A stretch of 64,000 bases of DNA from Luteibacter yeojuensis (GCF_011742875.1 NZ_JAAQTL010000001.1:1240001-1304000); one strand, 5' to 3'; positions 40,253 through 50,423 are shown, counted from the first letter of the stretch. The notes: a model not told the origin generated them from the letters alone. Made by a program: numbers and translations.

Positions 40253-40295
40253 CGGCGCGAATCTTAACACGGCTTCGAGGTTTGGGTAGGCGCAC

Positions 40296-41090
40296 TCACC
40301 CCTTGGTGGCGATCACGTCCTCGATGGACCATGCACCCGGTGCGCGGCCGGCGATCCAGGCCGCCGCTTCGAGCGCGCCCCGCGCGAAGATGGCGCGATC
40401 CGTGGCACGGTGGCCGAGTTCGATGCGCTCGCCCTGACCCATCAGCAGCGCCTGGTGTTCGCCGACGATGTCGCCGCCGCGTACGACCGCGAACCCGATC
40501 GTGCCCGCCTTGCGGGCGCCCGGCCGGCCTTCGCGCGCATAGACCGCCAGGTCGTCGAGTCGGGCGCCGCGCCCTTCCGCCGCCGCGTGGCCGAGGGCCA
40601 GCGCCGTACCGGAGGGAGCGTCTTCCTTGCGGTTGTGATGCACCTCGACGATATCGAGGTCCCATCCCGGCAGCGCCGCGGCCGCTTCGCGGAGCAGGCG
40701 CGTGAGCACGGCGACGCCGAGGCTGAAGTTGGCGGCGCGCAGCACGGCGATGCGCTCGGCGGCCTTTGCAAGGCGCTCCTCGAGCGCGGGCGACAAGCCG
40801 GTGGTCCCGGTGACCAGGGCCGCTCCGCCGGCTTCACAACGATCCAGCGCGGCGGCGAGCCCTTCCGGCCCGCTGAAATCGACCACCACATCGGCTTCGC
40901 CCTCACCCGACCAGTCGCCGAAACGAAGCGGCGATACATCGGCGTAAACCGGCTTGCCCAGACGGGCCGATGAGGAGGAAACCACTGCACGCGCCAGCTC
41001 GAAGCGCTCGTCGTCGCGCACGAGGGACAGGAGCGCGAGCCCCATGCGACCGGAGGCGCCGCTGATGGCGAGACGGATGGGTCGGGTCAT
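40296..41090 (-). CDS. dapB: 4-hydroxy-tetrahydrodipicolinate reductase
   Basis: A 264-residue enzyme of the diaminopimelate/lysine pathway. It has the NAD(P)H-binding motif ISGASGRMGLALLS and the catalytic segment VEVHHNRKEDAPSGTAL with the His pair and Lys. The ATG at 41090 starts the canonical N-terminus. It follows dnaJ on the same strand in the order dnaK-dnaJ-dapB, with a REP-like element in the gap. The stop lies 43 bases upstream of the riboswitch leader of the exchanger gene. Confidence 0.96.
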   Translation of the reverse strand: MTRPIRLAISGASGRMGLALLSLVRDDERFELARAVVSSSSARLGKPVYADVSPLRFGDWSGEGEADVVVDFSGPEGLAAALDRCEAGGAALVTGTTGLSPALEERLAKAAERIAVLRAANFSLGVAVLTRLLREAAAALPGWDLDIVEVHHNRKEDAPSGTALALGHAAAEGRGARLDDLAVYAREGRPGARKAGTIGFAVVRGGDIVGEHQALLMGQGERIELGHRATDRAIFARGALEAAAWIAGRAPGAWSIEDVIATKG

Positions 41091-41157
41091 GCAGAACGCT
41101 CGGCGGATGGGAAACGCAATGCTAGTGGATAGCCGACCCGGGCGCTCGCACACGCTC

Positions 41158-41238
41158 GCAGGAACCGCTGTAGCGGGGAGAAGCCGACGAGGCGGAAGCG
41201 GCGAGGCAGGCTCCCCTCGCCGCTATAGCGGCTCCTAC
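41158..41238. repeat. REP-like inverted repeat, copy 3
   Basis: Same family as 21436, with a less well conserved left arm (GCAGGAACCGCTGTAGCGGG) and a perfect right arm ending in GGCTCCTAC. It sits between dnaJ and dapB. Confidence 0.85.
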
Positions 41239-41248
41239 CGAAGTGGGG

Positions 41249-42379
41249 TCAGGAGGTGACCCGCGACCAGAAGTCCTTCACGCCGTCCATGAACGTGGTG
41301 GAGCGCGGCGTGTGTTTCGCCGCTTCCTCGCCGACGAAGGTGGCCTCGAGCTGCTGGAGCAGGTCGCGTTGTTCCTTCGTGAGGCGCACCGGCGTCTCGA
41401 CGACCACGGTGCAGATGAGGTCGCCCGTACGGCCGCCGCGCACCGACTTCACGCCACGCCCGCGCAGGCGGAACTGCTGGCCTGTCTGCGTTTCCGGCGG
41501 CACGTTGACCGGGATCTCGCCTTCGAGCGTCGGCACCATCAGTTCGGTGCCCAGCGCCGCCTGGGCGAAGCGGATCGGCATCTCGCAGTAGAGGTCGGAA
41601 CCGTCGCGCTGGAAGATCGCATGCTCGCGCACACGCACTTCCACATACAGATCGCCTGCCGGCGCACCGGCCGGACCGGCTTCGCCCTGCCCCGTCAGAC
41701 GGATGCGGTCGCCGTTGTCCACGCCCGCGGGGATCCGCACCGACAATGTGCGCTCTTCCTCGAGACGACCCTCGCCGTGGCACTTCTTGCACGGCTTCTC
41801 GATCTGCTGGCCGGAGCCATGGCAGGTGGGACACGCCTGCTGGATGGAGAAGATGCCGTTCTGCATGCGCACGCGGCCATGACCGGCGCAGGTGGCGCAC
41901 TTCGACACCTTGCCGTCTTCCGAGCCGGTGCCGTTGCAGTGGTGGCAGTTGACCTGGGTGGGCACCTCGATCTTCTTCTCGACGCCGAACACGGCCTCTT
42001 CCAGATCGAGATCCATCATGTAGCGCAGGTCGGCGCCACGGCGCGCGCGCTGGCGTCCGCCGCCACCGCCGAAGATGTCGCCGAAAATATCGCCGAAGAT
42101 GTCGCCGACGTCGCCGAAGCCGGCGCCGTTGCCGCGACCGAAACCGCCACCCTCGAAGGCGGAATGACCGTACTGGTCATACGCCGCGCGCTTCTGCGCG
42201 TCGGAGAGGATGTCGTAGGCCTCCTTGGCCTCCTTGAATTTCTCGATCGCCTCCGGGTCGTCCGGATTGCGGTCGGGGTGGTACTTCATCGCGACGCGAC
42301 GGAAGGTTTTCTTGAGGTCGCCCTCGGTCACGGTGCGTTCGACACCGAGGATTTCGTAATAGTCGCGCTTGCTGCTCAT
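41249..42379 (-). CDS. dnaJ: Co-chaperone DnaJ
   Basis: A 376-residue Hsp40 that delivers substrates to DnaK and stimulates its ATPase. It has an N-terminal J domain with HPD in [11 protein letters not shown], a Gly/Phe-rich linker (about 75-105), and a zinc-binding region with four CxxCxGxG repeats ([40 protein letters not shown]). A C-terminal substrate-binding domain follows. The length is standard. It follows dnaK by 81 bases. Confidence 0.98.
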   Translation of the reverse strand: MSSKRDYYEILGVERTVTEGDLKKTFRRVAMKYHPDRNPDDPEAIEKFKEAKEAYDILSDAQKRAAYDQYGHSAFEGGGFGRGNGAGFGDVGDIFGDIFGDIFGGGGGRQRARRGADLRYMMDLDLEEAVFGVEKKIEVPTQVNCHHCNGTGSEDGKVSKCATCAGHGRVRMQNGIFSIQQACPTCHGSGQQIEKPCKKCHGEGRLEEERTLSVRIPAGVDNGDRIRLTGQGEAGPAGAPAGDLYVEVRVREHAIFQRDGSDLYCEMPIRFAQAALGTELMVPTLEGEIPVNVPPETQTGQQFRLRGRGVKSVRGGRTGDLICTVVVETPVRLTKEQRDLLQQLEATFVGEEAAKHTPRSTTFMDGVKDFWSRVTS

Positions 42380-42460
42380 TGCACGCTTGCATTCCCTGGA
42401 CGAATAAGGGCGACGTGCCGCGGACCCCTCGCCCGCGACACGTCACCGCCTGTGGACGAC

Positions 42461-44386
42461 TTACTTCTTGTCGTCCTTCACTTCCGTAAACTCGGCATCG
42501 ACCACATCGTCCGGCTGGGCCGAACCGCCGCCCGGAGCCGACTGCTGCGAGGTGTCCTGCGAACCGCCGGCCTGGGCCGCGGCGTACAGCGACTGGGCCA
42601 CCTGCTCAAGGTTGGTGATCTTCGATTCGATGGCCGACTTGTCGTCGCCCTCCTTCACCTTCTCGAGCTCGGACACCGCGGCGTCGATGCTGGCGAGCTG
42701 CTCGGCCGGCACCTTGCCGCCGTGCTCCTTCAGCTGGCTGCGCGTGGCGTGGACCAGCTGGTCGGCCTTGTTGCGCACCTGCACCAGCTCGTGGAACTTC
42801 TTGTCTTCCTCGCGGTTGGCCTCGGCATCGGCCACCATCCGCTGGATCTCTTCGTCCGAGAGGCCCGATCCGGCCTTGATCTCGATCTTCTGCTCCTTGC
42901 CGGTGTCCTTGTCCTTCGCCGACACGTGCAGGATGCCGTTGGCGTCGATGTCGAAGGTGACCTCGATCTGCGGCGTGCCGCGCGGTGCCGGGCGGATGCC
43001 CTGCAGGTCGAACTTCCCGAGCGACTTGTTGGCGTTGGCGCGCTCGCGCTCGCCCTGCAGCACGTGCACGGTCACGGCCGTCTGGTTGTCGTCGGCGGTG
43101 GAGAAGACCTGCGATGCCTTGGTCGGCACCGTGGTGTTCTTCTCGATGAGCTTGGTCATCACGCCGCCCATCGTCTCGATGCCGAGCGACAGCGGGGTGA
43201 CGTCGAGCAGGAGCACGTCCTTCACCGAACCGCCCAGCACGCCGCCCTGGATCGCGGCGCCGACGGCCACGGCCTCATCCGGGTTGACGTCCTTGCGCGC
43301 TTCCTTGCCGAAGAAGTCCTTCACGGCTTCCTGGACCTTGGGCATGCGGGTCTGACCACCGACGAGGATGACCTCGTGGATGTCGGACACGCGCAGGCCG
43401 GCGTCGTTGAGCGCGGTGCGGCAGGGCTCGATGGTGCCCTTCACCAGGTCTTCCACCAGCGACTCGAGCTTGGCGCGGGTCAGCTTGATGTTGAGGTGCT
43501 TCGGGCCCGAGGCGTCGGCCGTGACGTACGGCAGGTTCACGTCGGTCTGGTGCGACGACGAGAGTTCGATCTTCGCGCGCTCGGCGGCGTCCTTCAGGCG
43601 CTGCAGCGCGAGCTGGTCGGTGCGCAGGTCGATGCCCTGCTCCTTCTTGAACTCCTCGACGAGGTAGTCGATGACGCGGTTGTCGAAGTCTTCGCCGCCT
43701 AGGAACGTGTTGCCGTTGGTGGCGAGCACTTCGAACTGCTTCTCGCCGTCGACGTTGGCGATCTCGATGATCGACACGTCGAAGGTACCGCCGCCGAGGT
43801 CGTACACGGCGATCTTGCGGTCGCCCGTGGTCGACTTGTCGAGGCCGTAGGCCAGCGCGGCCGCGGTCGGCTCGTTGATGATGCGCTTGACTTCGAGGCC
43901 GGCGATGCGACCCGCGTCCTTCGTGGCCTGGCGCTGGCTGTCGTTGAAGTAGGCCGGCACGGTGATCACGGCTTCGGTGACCGGCTCGCCCAGGAAGTCC
44001 TCGGCGGTCTTCTTCATCTTCATGAGGACCTTCGCGGAGACTTCCTGCGGCGCCATCTTCTTGCCGTCGGCGGTCTGCACCCAGGCGTCGCCGTTCTCAT
44101 GCTCCACGATGCCGTAGGGCACGAGCTTGATGTCTTTCTGCACCTCCGCGTCGGTGAACTTGCGGCCGATGAGGCGCTTCACCGCGTAGAAGGTGTTCTT
44201 GGGGTTGGTGACGCTCTGGCGCTTGGCCGGCGCGCCGACCAGGACTTCGTTGTCCTTGGTGAACGCGACGATGGACGGCGTGGTGCGATCGCCCTCCGCG
44301 TTCTCGATGACGCGTGCGGTCGAACCCTCCATCACTGCGACGCAGGAGTTGGTCGTTCCGAGGTCGATGCCGATGATCTTGGCCAT
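42461..44386 (-). CDS. dnaK: Molecular chaperone DnaK (Hsp70)
   Basis: A 641-residue Hsp70. The nucleotide-binding domain (about 1-385) has [18 protein letters not shown] at its start and [16 protein letters not shown]. It is followed by the substrate-binding domain (about 390-505) and the helical lid, with an acidic tail ending [16 protein letters not shown]. It acts with the DnaJ and GrpE encoded next to it. A sigma-32-type promoter lies at 44439-44466. Confidence 0.98.
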   Translation of the reverse strand: MAKIIGIDLGTTNSCVAVMEGSTARVIENAEGDRTTPSIVAFTKDNEVLVGAPAKRQSVTNPKNTFYAVKRLIGRKFTDAEVQKDIKLVPYGIVEHENGDAWVQTADGKKMAPQEVSAKVLMKMKKTAEDFLGEPVTEAVITVPAYFNDSQRQATKDAGRIAGLEVKRIINEPTAAALAYGLDKSTTGDRKIAVYDLGGGTFDVSIIEIANVDGEKQFEVLATNGNTFLGGEDFDNRVIDYLVEEFKKEQGIDLRTDQLALQRLKDAAERAKIELSSSHQTDVNLPYVTADASGPKHLNIKLTRAKLESLVEDLVKGTIEPCRTALNDAGLRVSDIHEVILVGGQTRMPKVQEAVKDFFGKEARKDVNPDEAVAVGAAIQGGVLGGSVKDVLLLDVTPLSLGIETMGGVMTKLIEKNTTVPTKASQVFSTADDNQTAVTVHVLQGERERANANKSLGKFDLQGIRPAPRGTPQIEVTFDIDANGILHVSAKDKDTGKEQKIEIKAGSGLSDEEIQRMVADAEANREEDKKFHELVQVRNKADQLVHATRSQLKEHGGKVPAEQLASIDAAVSELEKVKEGDDKSAIESKITNLEQVAQSLYAAAQAGGSQDTSQQSAPGGGSAQPDDVVDAEFTEVKDDKK

Positions 44387-44438
44387 TGCAGTTGCTCCGA
44401 AATATCTATGCGGCCCCCGCGGCCGCGACTGTGTTTGA

Positions 44439-44466
44439 AAGTGGGGCTCGGCCCCATCGATTCAAT
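44439..44466 (-). promoter_or_regulatory. Heat-shock (sigma-32-like) promoter before dnaK
   Basis: On the minus strand: ATTGAAT (44466-44460), a 13-base spacer, CCCCACTT (44446-44439), close to the sigma-32 consensus CTTGAA and CCCCAT. About 52 bases upstream of the dnaK ATG. Confidence 0.6.
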
Positions 44467-44478
44467 GCCTTGTGAGAC

Positions 44479-45012
44479 TCAGTTGTCGCGCACCACGGCC
44501 ACCAGCGCCGGGCGCAGGAGGCGATCGTTCAGCACGAAACCCTTCTGCACCACCGCGACCACCGTGCCCGGCGGGTGTTCGTTGGATTCGACCGAGCTGA
44601 TCGCCTGGTGGTGTTCCGGATTGAACGGCTGGTGCAGCGGATCGACCACGCTCAGGCCATTGGCCTGGGTCACCTTTTCCAGCTGCTTCAGCGTCAGCTC
44701 CAGGCCTTCGCGCAGCGTCTTCGCGTCGGCCGAGTCGTTGCTCAGACCGAGCGCGATGCCGTCGTAGACCGGCAGCAGGTCGCCCAGCAGCTTCTCGTTC
44801 GCGAAGCGGCGGGCCTGATCCAGGTCGCGCTGGAGGCGGCGGCGCTGGTTCTCGATCTCCGCCCGCTCGCGCAGGACCGTCTCGCGCGCCCCGGCCAGTT
44901 CGGACTCGAGGGCGGTCAACTTCGCGGTGAGGGCGTCGAGGTCGGCATTGACGCCGGCATCGTTCGCGCCGTCCTGCACCGGATCCGGCACATGGGGATC
45001 GTTGTTCTGCAT
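44479..45012 (-). CDS. grpE: Nucleotide exchange factor GrpE
   Basis: A 177-residue nucleotide exchange factor for DnaK. An acidic N-terminus is followed by a long dimerising coiled coil (about 25-90, LTAKLTALESELAGARETVL) and a C-terminal beta domain (about 115-175). GGAG precedes the ATG. The leader has a small hairpin (45039-45055, CCCCCT/AGGGGG). It lies between hrcA and dnaK, the usual order. Confidence 0.96.
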   Translation of the reverse strand: MQNNDPHVPDPVQDGANDAGVNADLDALTAKLTALESELAGARETVLRERAEIENQRRRLQRDLDQARRFANEKLLGDLLPVYDGIALGLSNDSADAKTLREGLELTLKQLEKVTQANGLSVVDPLHQPFNPEHHQAISSVESNEHPPGTVVAVVQKGFVLNDRLLRPALVAVVRDN

Positions 45013-45098
45013 GCTTGCTCCAAATGTCAGCTAACCGGCCCCCTCCATGAGGGGGTCGAACATTCGCGGGAAATAGTAAACCCGCCTCCCGGGGCGGT

Positions 45099-46160
45099 TT
45101 ATGAGGTCGCCGCGGCGCGATTCAAGGCGTCGCTGAGCAATCCGGCGGTGGCCTGTACCACCGGGATCACCCGCTCATATGCCATACGCGTCGGTCCAAT
45201 AACTCCGATCGCGCCGAGCATGCGGCCATTCGTGCCGTAGGTGGCGGTGACGATGCTGCAGCCGTCCAGGGCCGAAAAGCCGGATTCCTCGCCGATGAAG
45301 AGGCGGACGCCCGGAGCCTGGACACACATTTCCATCAACTGGAGCAGGTCGCGCTTCTGCTGGAAGGCGTCGAACAGCTCGCGGAGACGGTCGATGTCGG
45401 CCAGTTCGGAATAGCCCATGAGGTTGGTCTGGCCACTGACCAGGACATCGTCGGCGTCCCCGTCCGTGGTGAACGAGGCCGTGGCCAGCTCCACCGCGCT
45501 TGCCAGCATCCGGTTGAGTTCGCCGCCGGCCTCGCGCAGTTCCGAGGCCAGGTGGGCGCGAATGTCGGCCAGCCGGAAGCCGGCGAACTGCGCGTTGAGG
45601 TAATTCGCCGCCTGTTCGAGTTCGCCGCTGTCCAGGGGGCGGGCCAGCTGGACCACCCGGTTCTGCACCTGGTTGTCGGAGAACACCAGGATCACCAGGA
45701 CGCGGGCGTCCGGCAGCGAGACGAAATCGATGTGGCGTAGCGGGAAGTCGCCCTGGCGCGGCACGGTGACCACACCGGCGAAGCGGGTCATGGCCGAAAG
45801 CAGGTTGGACACGTTGCCGAGCAGGTCGCGCGTCGTCGTCTGGTGGGGCGGCAGGCCGCCCTGGAGGCGCGCCATCTCGTCGCGCGGCAGGGGCTTGAGT
45901 TCGAGCAGGCTGTCGACGAACAGGCGCAGGCCGCGTGGCGTCGGCACGCGGCCGGCCGAGGTGTGCGGCGACGCGACCAGCCCGGCGTCTTCCAGGTCGG
46001 CCATGATGTTGCGGATCGTCGCCGGACTCACTTCCAGGCCGGAAGAGCGCGCCAGCGTCCGCGAGCCGACCGGCTCGCCGTCGGAAAGGTATTGGGAAAT
46101 CAGGGTCCGCAGCAGCCGGCGCGCGCGAGCATCGATGTCGTGACCGGAAAACGGATTCAT
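45099..46160 (-). CDS. hrcA: Heat-inducible transcription repressor HrcA
   Basis: A 353-residue repressor of heat-shock genes through the CIRCE operator. It has an N-terminal winged-helix domain (about 1-80, SRTLARSSGLEVSPATIRN) and a C-terminal GAF-like domain (about 110-345, ending in GVIGPTRMAYERVIPVV). The ATG at 46160 is chosen for the conserved N-terminus. It heads hrcA-grpE-dnaK-dnaJ and is divergent from recN. I found no CIRCE element in the hrcA-recN gap. Confidence 0.96.
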   Translation of the reverse strand: MNPFSGHDIDARARRLLRTLISQYLSDGEPVGSRTLARSSGLEVSPATIRNIMADLEDAGLVASPHTSAGRVPTPRGLRLFVDSLLELKPLPRDEMARLQGGLPPHQTTTRDLLGNVSNLLSAMTRFAGVVTVPRQGDFPLRHIDFVSLPDARVLVILVFSDNQVQNRVVQLARPLDSGELEQAANYLNAQFAGFRLADIRAHLASELREAGGELNRMLASAVELATASFTTDGDADDVLVSGQTNLMGYSELADIDRLRELFDAFQQKRDLLQLMEMCVQAPGVRLFIGEESGFSALDGCSIVTATYGTNGRMLGAIGVIGPTRMAYERVIPVVQATAGLLSDALNRAAATS

Positions 46161-46194
46161 GCGCAGGCTGGGTCGGGAAGGGTCGGATCGTCCG

Positions 46195-46227
46195 CTATCA
46201 ATAAGGTCTTGCCGTCCGGCTTGCAAG
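46195..46227 (-). promoter_or_regulatory. Candidate promoter of hrcA
   Basis: On the minus strand: CTTGCAA (46227-46221), a 14-base spacer, CCTTATT, resembling a weak sigma-32 promoter. The same bases also read as TTGCAA-N17-TATTGA for sigma-70. About 35 bases upstream of hrcA. Confidence 0.4.
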
Positions 46228-46292
46228 TCTCGGCTCCTGCGACGCCGCTCCCGCTACAATCGGCGCGATTCCCTCCGCCACCCCCGGTGCCC

Positions 46293-47963
46293 ATGCTCAC
46301 CTCGCTCTACGTCCGCCAGTTCGCCGTCGTCGAAGAAGCCGAGGTCGCGTTCGGGCCCGGCCTCACCGTGGTCAGCGGCGAGACCGGTGCCGGCAAGTCC
46401 CTGCTGGTGGACGCGCTGATGCTCCTGGCCGGTGCCCGCGCCGACAGCGGCATGGTCCGTGCCGGCAGCGACCGCGCCGAACTGGCCGCCGAGTTCGATC
46501 TGACCGGCCTGCCGGAAGCCTCGGACTGGCTGCGCCAGGAGGAACTGGACGACGGGGACACCTGCCGGCTGCGCCGCGTGATCCGTACCGAGGGCAGCTC
46601 GCGCGGGTGGATCAACGGCCGTCCCGCCAGCCTCGCGCAGATGGCCGCGCTGGCCGCACTGATCGTGGAGATCCACGGCCAGCACGAACACCAGGCCCTG
46701 CTTTCGCGCCAGCACCAGATGGCCCTGCTCGACGCCTATGCGGGCAACGAGGAACGGCTGGCGCGCGTCCGCGATACCGCCCGCGCGTGGCGCGACGCGG
46801 TGTCGCGCATCCGCGCCCTGTCCGGCGGCGACGACCGCGAGCGCCAGATCGAACTGCTCGCCCACGAACTGGAAGAACTCGAGCGCTGGGCCCTCGCCCC
46901 TTCGGCACTCGAAGAGCTCGAAGCGCAGCATCGCCGCCTCGCCAATGCGGGCCGCCTCGCCGAAGGCGCCAACGGCATCGTCGAGATGCTCGACGGAGAG
47001 AGCGAGTTCGCCATCGGCCGCGCGCTGCTCCGCGCCCACGCCGAACTCTCGCGCCTGGCAGAACTCGACGCCACCCTCGCCCCGCTCCTCGAACTCCTCG
47101 ACAGCGCACAGATCCAGGTGGGCGAAGCCGTGGACGGCCTCGGTCGTTACGCGCAGGACGTGGAGCTGGACCCGGCGCGCCTCGCCGAGGTGGACACCCA
47201 CCTCGCCCACCTGCACGACCTGTCGCGCCGCTATCGCCTGCCCATCGAGGAACTGTTCGCGAAGGCGGACGAGGTCCGCGAGCGCCTGGCGGAACTCGAA
47301 GGCGCGGGCGACGCACTCGATCGCCTCGCCGGCGAACGCGATCGCCTGCGCAAGGAATACGACGTCGCCGCGGCCGCCCTCTCGAAGGCGCGCGCGGACG
47401 CGGCGGGCCGGCTAGGCGCCTCTGTGGCCGCCCTGATGGGCGAACTCGGCATGGCCGGCGGCCGCCTCGAGGTCTCGCTGGAGCCGGCCGAAGGCGACGA
47501 ACCGGACCCGCAGGGCCGCGAACGCTGCGAACTGCTGGTCAGCGCCAATCCCGGGCAACCGCCCCGCCCGCTGCGCAAGGTGGCCTCGGGCGGCGAACTC
47601 GCCCGCATCAGCCTCGCCATCGAGGTAGCCACGCTGGGCAACGACAACATCGGCTGCATGATCTTCGATGAGGTGGACACCGGCATCGGCGGCGCGGTGG
47701 CCGAAGTGGTCGGCCAGAAGCTGCGCGCCCTGGGCGAGCGTGTGCAGGTACTCTGCGTGACCCACCTGCCGCAGGTGGCCGCGCAAGGCCATTCGCACCT
47801 GCAGGTGGCGAAGGAAAGCGACGGCGAAGCCACCCGCACCCGCATCCGTGCGCTGGACGCCGCCGGCCGCCGCGACGAACTCAGCCGGATGCTGGGCGGC
47901 GTGGAGATCACGAAGGAAACCCGGGCCCACGCGAAGAAGATGCTGGACCGCGCGCAAGGTTGA
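46293..47963 (+). CDS. recN: DNA repair protein RecN
   Basis: A 556-residue SMC-like ATPase for double-strand-break repair. It has the Walker A motif GETGAGKSLLVDALMLL at residues 30-46, a long coiled-coil middle (about 150-370), and C-terminal signature and Walker B segments (KVASGGELARISLAIEVAT and IFDEVDTGIGGAVAEVVG). The ATG at 46293 gives the typical MLTSLYVRQFAVVE start. Divergent from hrcA, the usual arrangement. I did not find a clear LexA box in the gap. Confidence 0.97.
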   Translation: MLTSLYVRQFAVVEEAEVAFGPGLTVVSGETGAGKSLLVDALMLLAGARADSGMVRAGSDRAELAAEFDLTGLPEASDWLRQEELDDGDTCRLRRVIRTEGSSRGWINGRPASLAQMAALAALIVEIHGQHEHQALLSRQHQMALLDAYAGNEERLARVRDTARAWRDAVSRIRALSGGDDRERQIELLAHELEELERWALAPSALEELEAQHRRLANAGRLAEGANGIVEMLDGESEFAIGRALLRAHAELSRLAELDATLAPLLELLDSAQIQVGEAVDGLGRYAQDVELDPARLAEVDTHLAHLHDLSRRYRLPIEELFAKADEVRERLAELEGAGDALDRLAGERDRLRKEYDVAAAALSKARADAAGRLGASVAALMGELGMAGGRLEVSLEPAEGDEPDPQGRERCELLVSANPGQPPRPLRKVASGGELARISLAIEVATLGNDNIGCMIFDEVDTGIGGAVAEVVGQKLRALGERVQVLCVTHLPQVAAQGHSHLQVAKESDGEATRTRIRALDAAGRRDELSRMLGGVEITKETRAHAKKMLDRAQG

Positions 47964-47972
47964 CCCCTACTT

Positions 47973-48057
47973 TGCAGGAGCCGCTATCGCGGCGAGGGAA
48001 TGAACCTCACCGCTTCATCGCTCCGCAGGCTTCTCGCCGCTATAGCGGCTCCCACAG
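47973..48057. repeat. REP-like inverted repeat, copy 4
   Basis: An 85-base element with TGCAGGAGCCGCTATCGCGG at the left and a complementary arm ending TATAGCGGCTCCCACAG at the right. It lies between convergent recN and the response-regulator gene. Confidence 0.88.
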
Positions 48058-48062
48058 TCAAG

Positions 48063-48692
48063 TCAGCTGCGGATCAGCCCGCGCTCCTGCGCCATCCGGT
48101 AAAGATCCAGCTCCGATCCCGCGTTGAGCTTGTTCATCACCGCGGCACGGTGGATGTAGATCGTCTTCTGCCCGATGCCCAGTTCCGCCGCCACCTGCTT
48201 CGGCGCGCGGCCGATCGCCAGCAGCAGGAACACCTCGCGCTCGCGGGCGGTCAGCCGGTTGAACGGATCGAGGTCCGTCGTGGGCCGGCCGGAGCGGCGC
48301 TCGCGCAGGTCCGAACTCAGGTATTGATCGCCGCCGAGCACGGAACGCACCGCCGCCACGAGCTCCTCCGGCGCCACGCCCTTGGTGACGTAACCGCGCG
48401 CACCGCGGCGTAAGGCTTCCGAAACATAAGGCTCGCCGTCGTGCATGCTCAGCACGACGATCCGCATGTCGGGCGCGATGCTCGCGAGGTGTTCGATCAG
48501 CGGAAGTCCGCTGCCGTCGGGCAGCGACAGATCCACCGCGACCAGGTCGGGCCGATGCTGCGTGACCGCCTCCACCGCCTCGTCGGCGTTGCGGGCTTCC
48601 GCGACGACGTCCAGGTCGGGTTCCAGCTCGATGAGGCGCTTGAAACCCTCGCGAACGATGGCATGGTCATCTACTAGGACGATTCTTGGCAT
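48063..48692 (-). CDS. NarL/FixJ-family response regulator (UhpA-like)
   Basis: A 209-residue regulator. The receiver domain (about 1-118) has Asp8/Asp9, phosphoacceptor Asp54 in VAVDLSLPDGSG and Lys104. The LuxR-type DNA-binding domain (about 145-205) contains LTAREREVFLLLAIGRAPKQ. The ATG at 48692 is the natural start. It is divergent from the histidine kinase gene with an 87-base gap, so the two probably form a two-component pair controlled from a shared promoter region. Its targets are unknown. Confidence 0.94.
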   Translation of the reverse strand: MPRIVLVDDHAIVREGFKRLIELEPDLDVVAEARNADEAVEAVTQHRPDLVAVDLSLPDGSGLPLIEHLASIAPDMRIVVLSMHDGEPYVSEALRRGARGYVTKGVAPEELVAAVRSVLGGDQYLSSDLRERRSGRPTTDLDPFNRLTAREREVFLLLAIGRAPKQVAAELGIGQKTIYIHRAAVMNKLNAGSELDLYRMAQERGLIRS

Positions 48693-48779
48693 GGGTGGAA
48701 TGTAGCAGGCTCTCCCGACGCATGCGTATGGGTGCGTAAAACCCGCCGAAGCCGCATACCCGCCGTGTACCATTCCGGC

Positions 48780-50399
48780 ATGCGCTTATCTGGCTCTTCC
48801 CGCTTCGTCGGTCCCCTCATCGCCCTGGCTTATGCCGCCACCTGGGTGATGCTGTGGCCGACCGAACAGCCGTATTGGGTCCTGCCCTTCGGCCTGCGTT
48901 TCGGCGCCCTGCTGCTCACCCGCAGCCGCGACTGGTTCTGGATCCTGGGCGCGGAGATCGTCGCCAGTGCCTTCTGCGAGTGGCGCAGCGGCCTGCCCAT
49001 CGGCGGCGCCGGCTTCGTGCTCGGCGACGCGCCCGAGCCGCTGATGGTGGCCGCATGCCTCTGGCTGCTGCGCCGGGCCCATCTCCATGCCAGCCTGAAT
49101 ACCCCCGAGGACGTGGCCCGCCTGCTGCTCTCGGCCATGGTCACGGCCACGGTGGCGACGGCCGGCAATGCCGCGATGATGGCCTCCATGCATCCCGCGG
49201 CTCCCGTGGAAATGCTGGGCACCACCTTCGGCAGCGACCTGCTCGGCAACTACCTGGGCGTGCTGCTGGTGGTGCCGGTGATGATCCTGGTCTTCCGCGA
49301 GCGACCCACGCAGGCCTCGCTGGCGGAACTCCTGCTCGACGGCCTGCTGGTGATGCTGCCCTCGCTGGCCATCCTCATCACCCTGGCCGAGTACTCCCCG
49401 CAACCGCAATTCGCCCGCGTGCTTTCGCTGGCACCGGTGCTGTTCTTCGCCTTCCGCCACGGTTGGCGCGGCGCCGGCCTGGCGATGCTGATCACCAGCG
49501 TGGGCCTCAACGTGACCGAGGACATGATCGGCCGCGGCGCGCCCACCGCCGCCGCCCACCTTTTCCTCGCGGTGGCCGGTACCGGCACGCTCATGCTCGG
49601 CGCCGCCACCGACGCCCTCCGCCGCAGCAGCGAGCGCGTAGCCCAGCAGAACACCCACCTTGCGGCGGCCAACCAGCGTCTCGACCAGTTGGCCCGGCAG
49701 TTGCGCGACGCCGCCCGAGGCAATCTCCAGGCCGAGGAAAACCTGCGCCGCCACATGGCCGCCGAACTGCACGACGAGCTGGGCCAGAACCTCACCGCCA
49801 TCCAGACCCACCTGAAGCTGGCCCAGACGCGCCTGGGCAGCGCGGGCCTGGACGACATCGGCATGTCGATCAACGGCATCCTCGGACACATGCGCAAAGC
49901 CCTGCACCGAATGCTGGACAGCCTGCGTCCGTCGGTGCTGGACGAATTCGGCCTGTTGCGTGCGCTGGACGAAGGTCCCATCCGCGACATGCTCACCGCG
50001 GCCGGCATCACCTACGTGACCGACCTGCGCGGCGAACCACGCCTGCTCGACGACGACACGCTCACCGCCATCTATCGCGTCGTGCAGGAAAGCGCGACCA
50101 ACGTGGTTCGCCACTCCGGCGCCAGCCGGATGACCCTGCGCCTGCGTATCGGCGTGCGCGACAGCGGTCCGGTCGCCATCCTCGACATACGCGATAACGG
50201 CAACGGCCTTTCCTCCAATCCGCGGCCCGCCCGCACGGACGGAGGCGGTCGCGGCTTGCAGGGAATGAGCGATCGCATCACCGCTCTCGGCGGCCTCTTC
50301 CGCATCCGCCCGGAACCCGTGGGACTTCACCTTCGTGTGCTGCTTCGCAGCACAAGTATCGGATCCGGCATAGGAAATTTTCCAATACCGGGGCAGTGA
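48780..50399 (+). CDS. MASE1-like membrane sensor histidine kinase (UhpB-like)
   Basis: A 539-residue kinase with about eight membrane segments forming a MASE1-like sensor (about 1-285), a coiled linker, a HisKA_3 dimerisation domain with phosphoacceptor His331 in MAAELHDELGQNLTAI, and a HATPase_c domain (N box VVQESATNVVRHSG, G box GGGRGLQGMSDR). The ATG at 48780 follows from alignment to the first membrane segment; an upstream in-frame start at 48732 lacks support. It pairs with the divergent NarL-type regulator. The signal is unknown. A structured RNA begins just after its stop codon. Confidence 0.94.
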   Translation: MRLSGSSRFVGPLIALAYAATWVMLWPTEQPYWVLPFGLRFGALLLTRSRDWFWILGAEIVASAFCEWRSGLPIGGAGFVLGDAPEPLMVAACLWLLRRAHLHASLNTPEDVARLLLSAMVTATVATAGNAAMMASMHPAAPVEMLGTTFGSDLLGNYLGVLLVVPVMILVFRERPTQASLAELLLDGLLVMLPSLAILITLAEYSPQPQFARVLSLAPVLFFAFRHGWRGAGLAMLITSVGLNVTEDMIGRGAPTAAAHLFLAVAGTGTLMLGAATDALRRSSERVAQQNTHLAAANQRLDQLARQLRDAARGNLQAEENLRRHMAAELHDELGQNLTAIQTHLKLAQTRLGSAGLDDIGMSINGILGHMRKALHRMLDSLRPSVLDEFGLLRALDEGPIRDMLTAAGITYVTDLRGEPRLLDDDTLTAIYRVVQESATNVVRHSGASRMTLRLRIGVRDSGPVAILDIRDNGNGLSSNPRPARTDGGGRGLQGMSDRITALGGLFRIRPEPVGLHLRVLLRSTSIGSGIGNFPIPGQ

Positions 50400-50423
50400 A
50401 CGCTTCGTTACGATCCCATTATC

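Noticed and set aside
41243..43702. Open frame on the + strand opposite dnaJ/dnaK, 819 codons
   Set aside because: Antisense shadow of two conserved chaperone genes.
46161..46292. CIRCE operator and LexA box in the hrcA-recN gap
   Set aside because: No TTAGCACTC-type inverted repeat and no CTGT-N8-ACAG was found on reading both strands.
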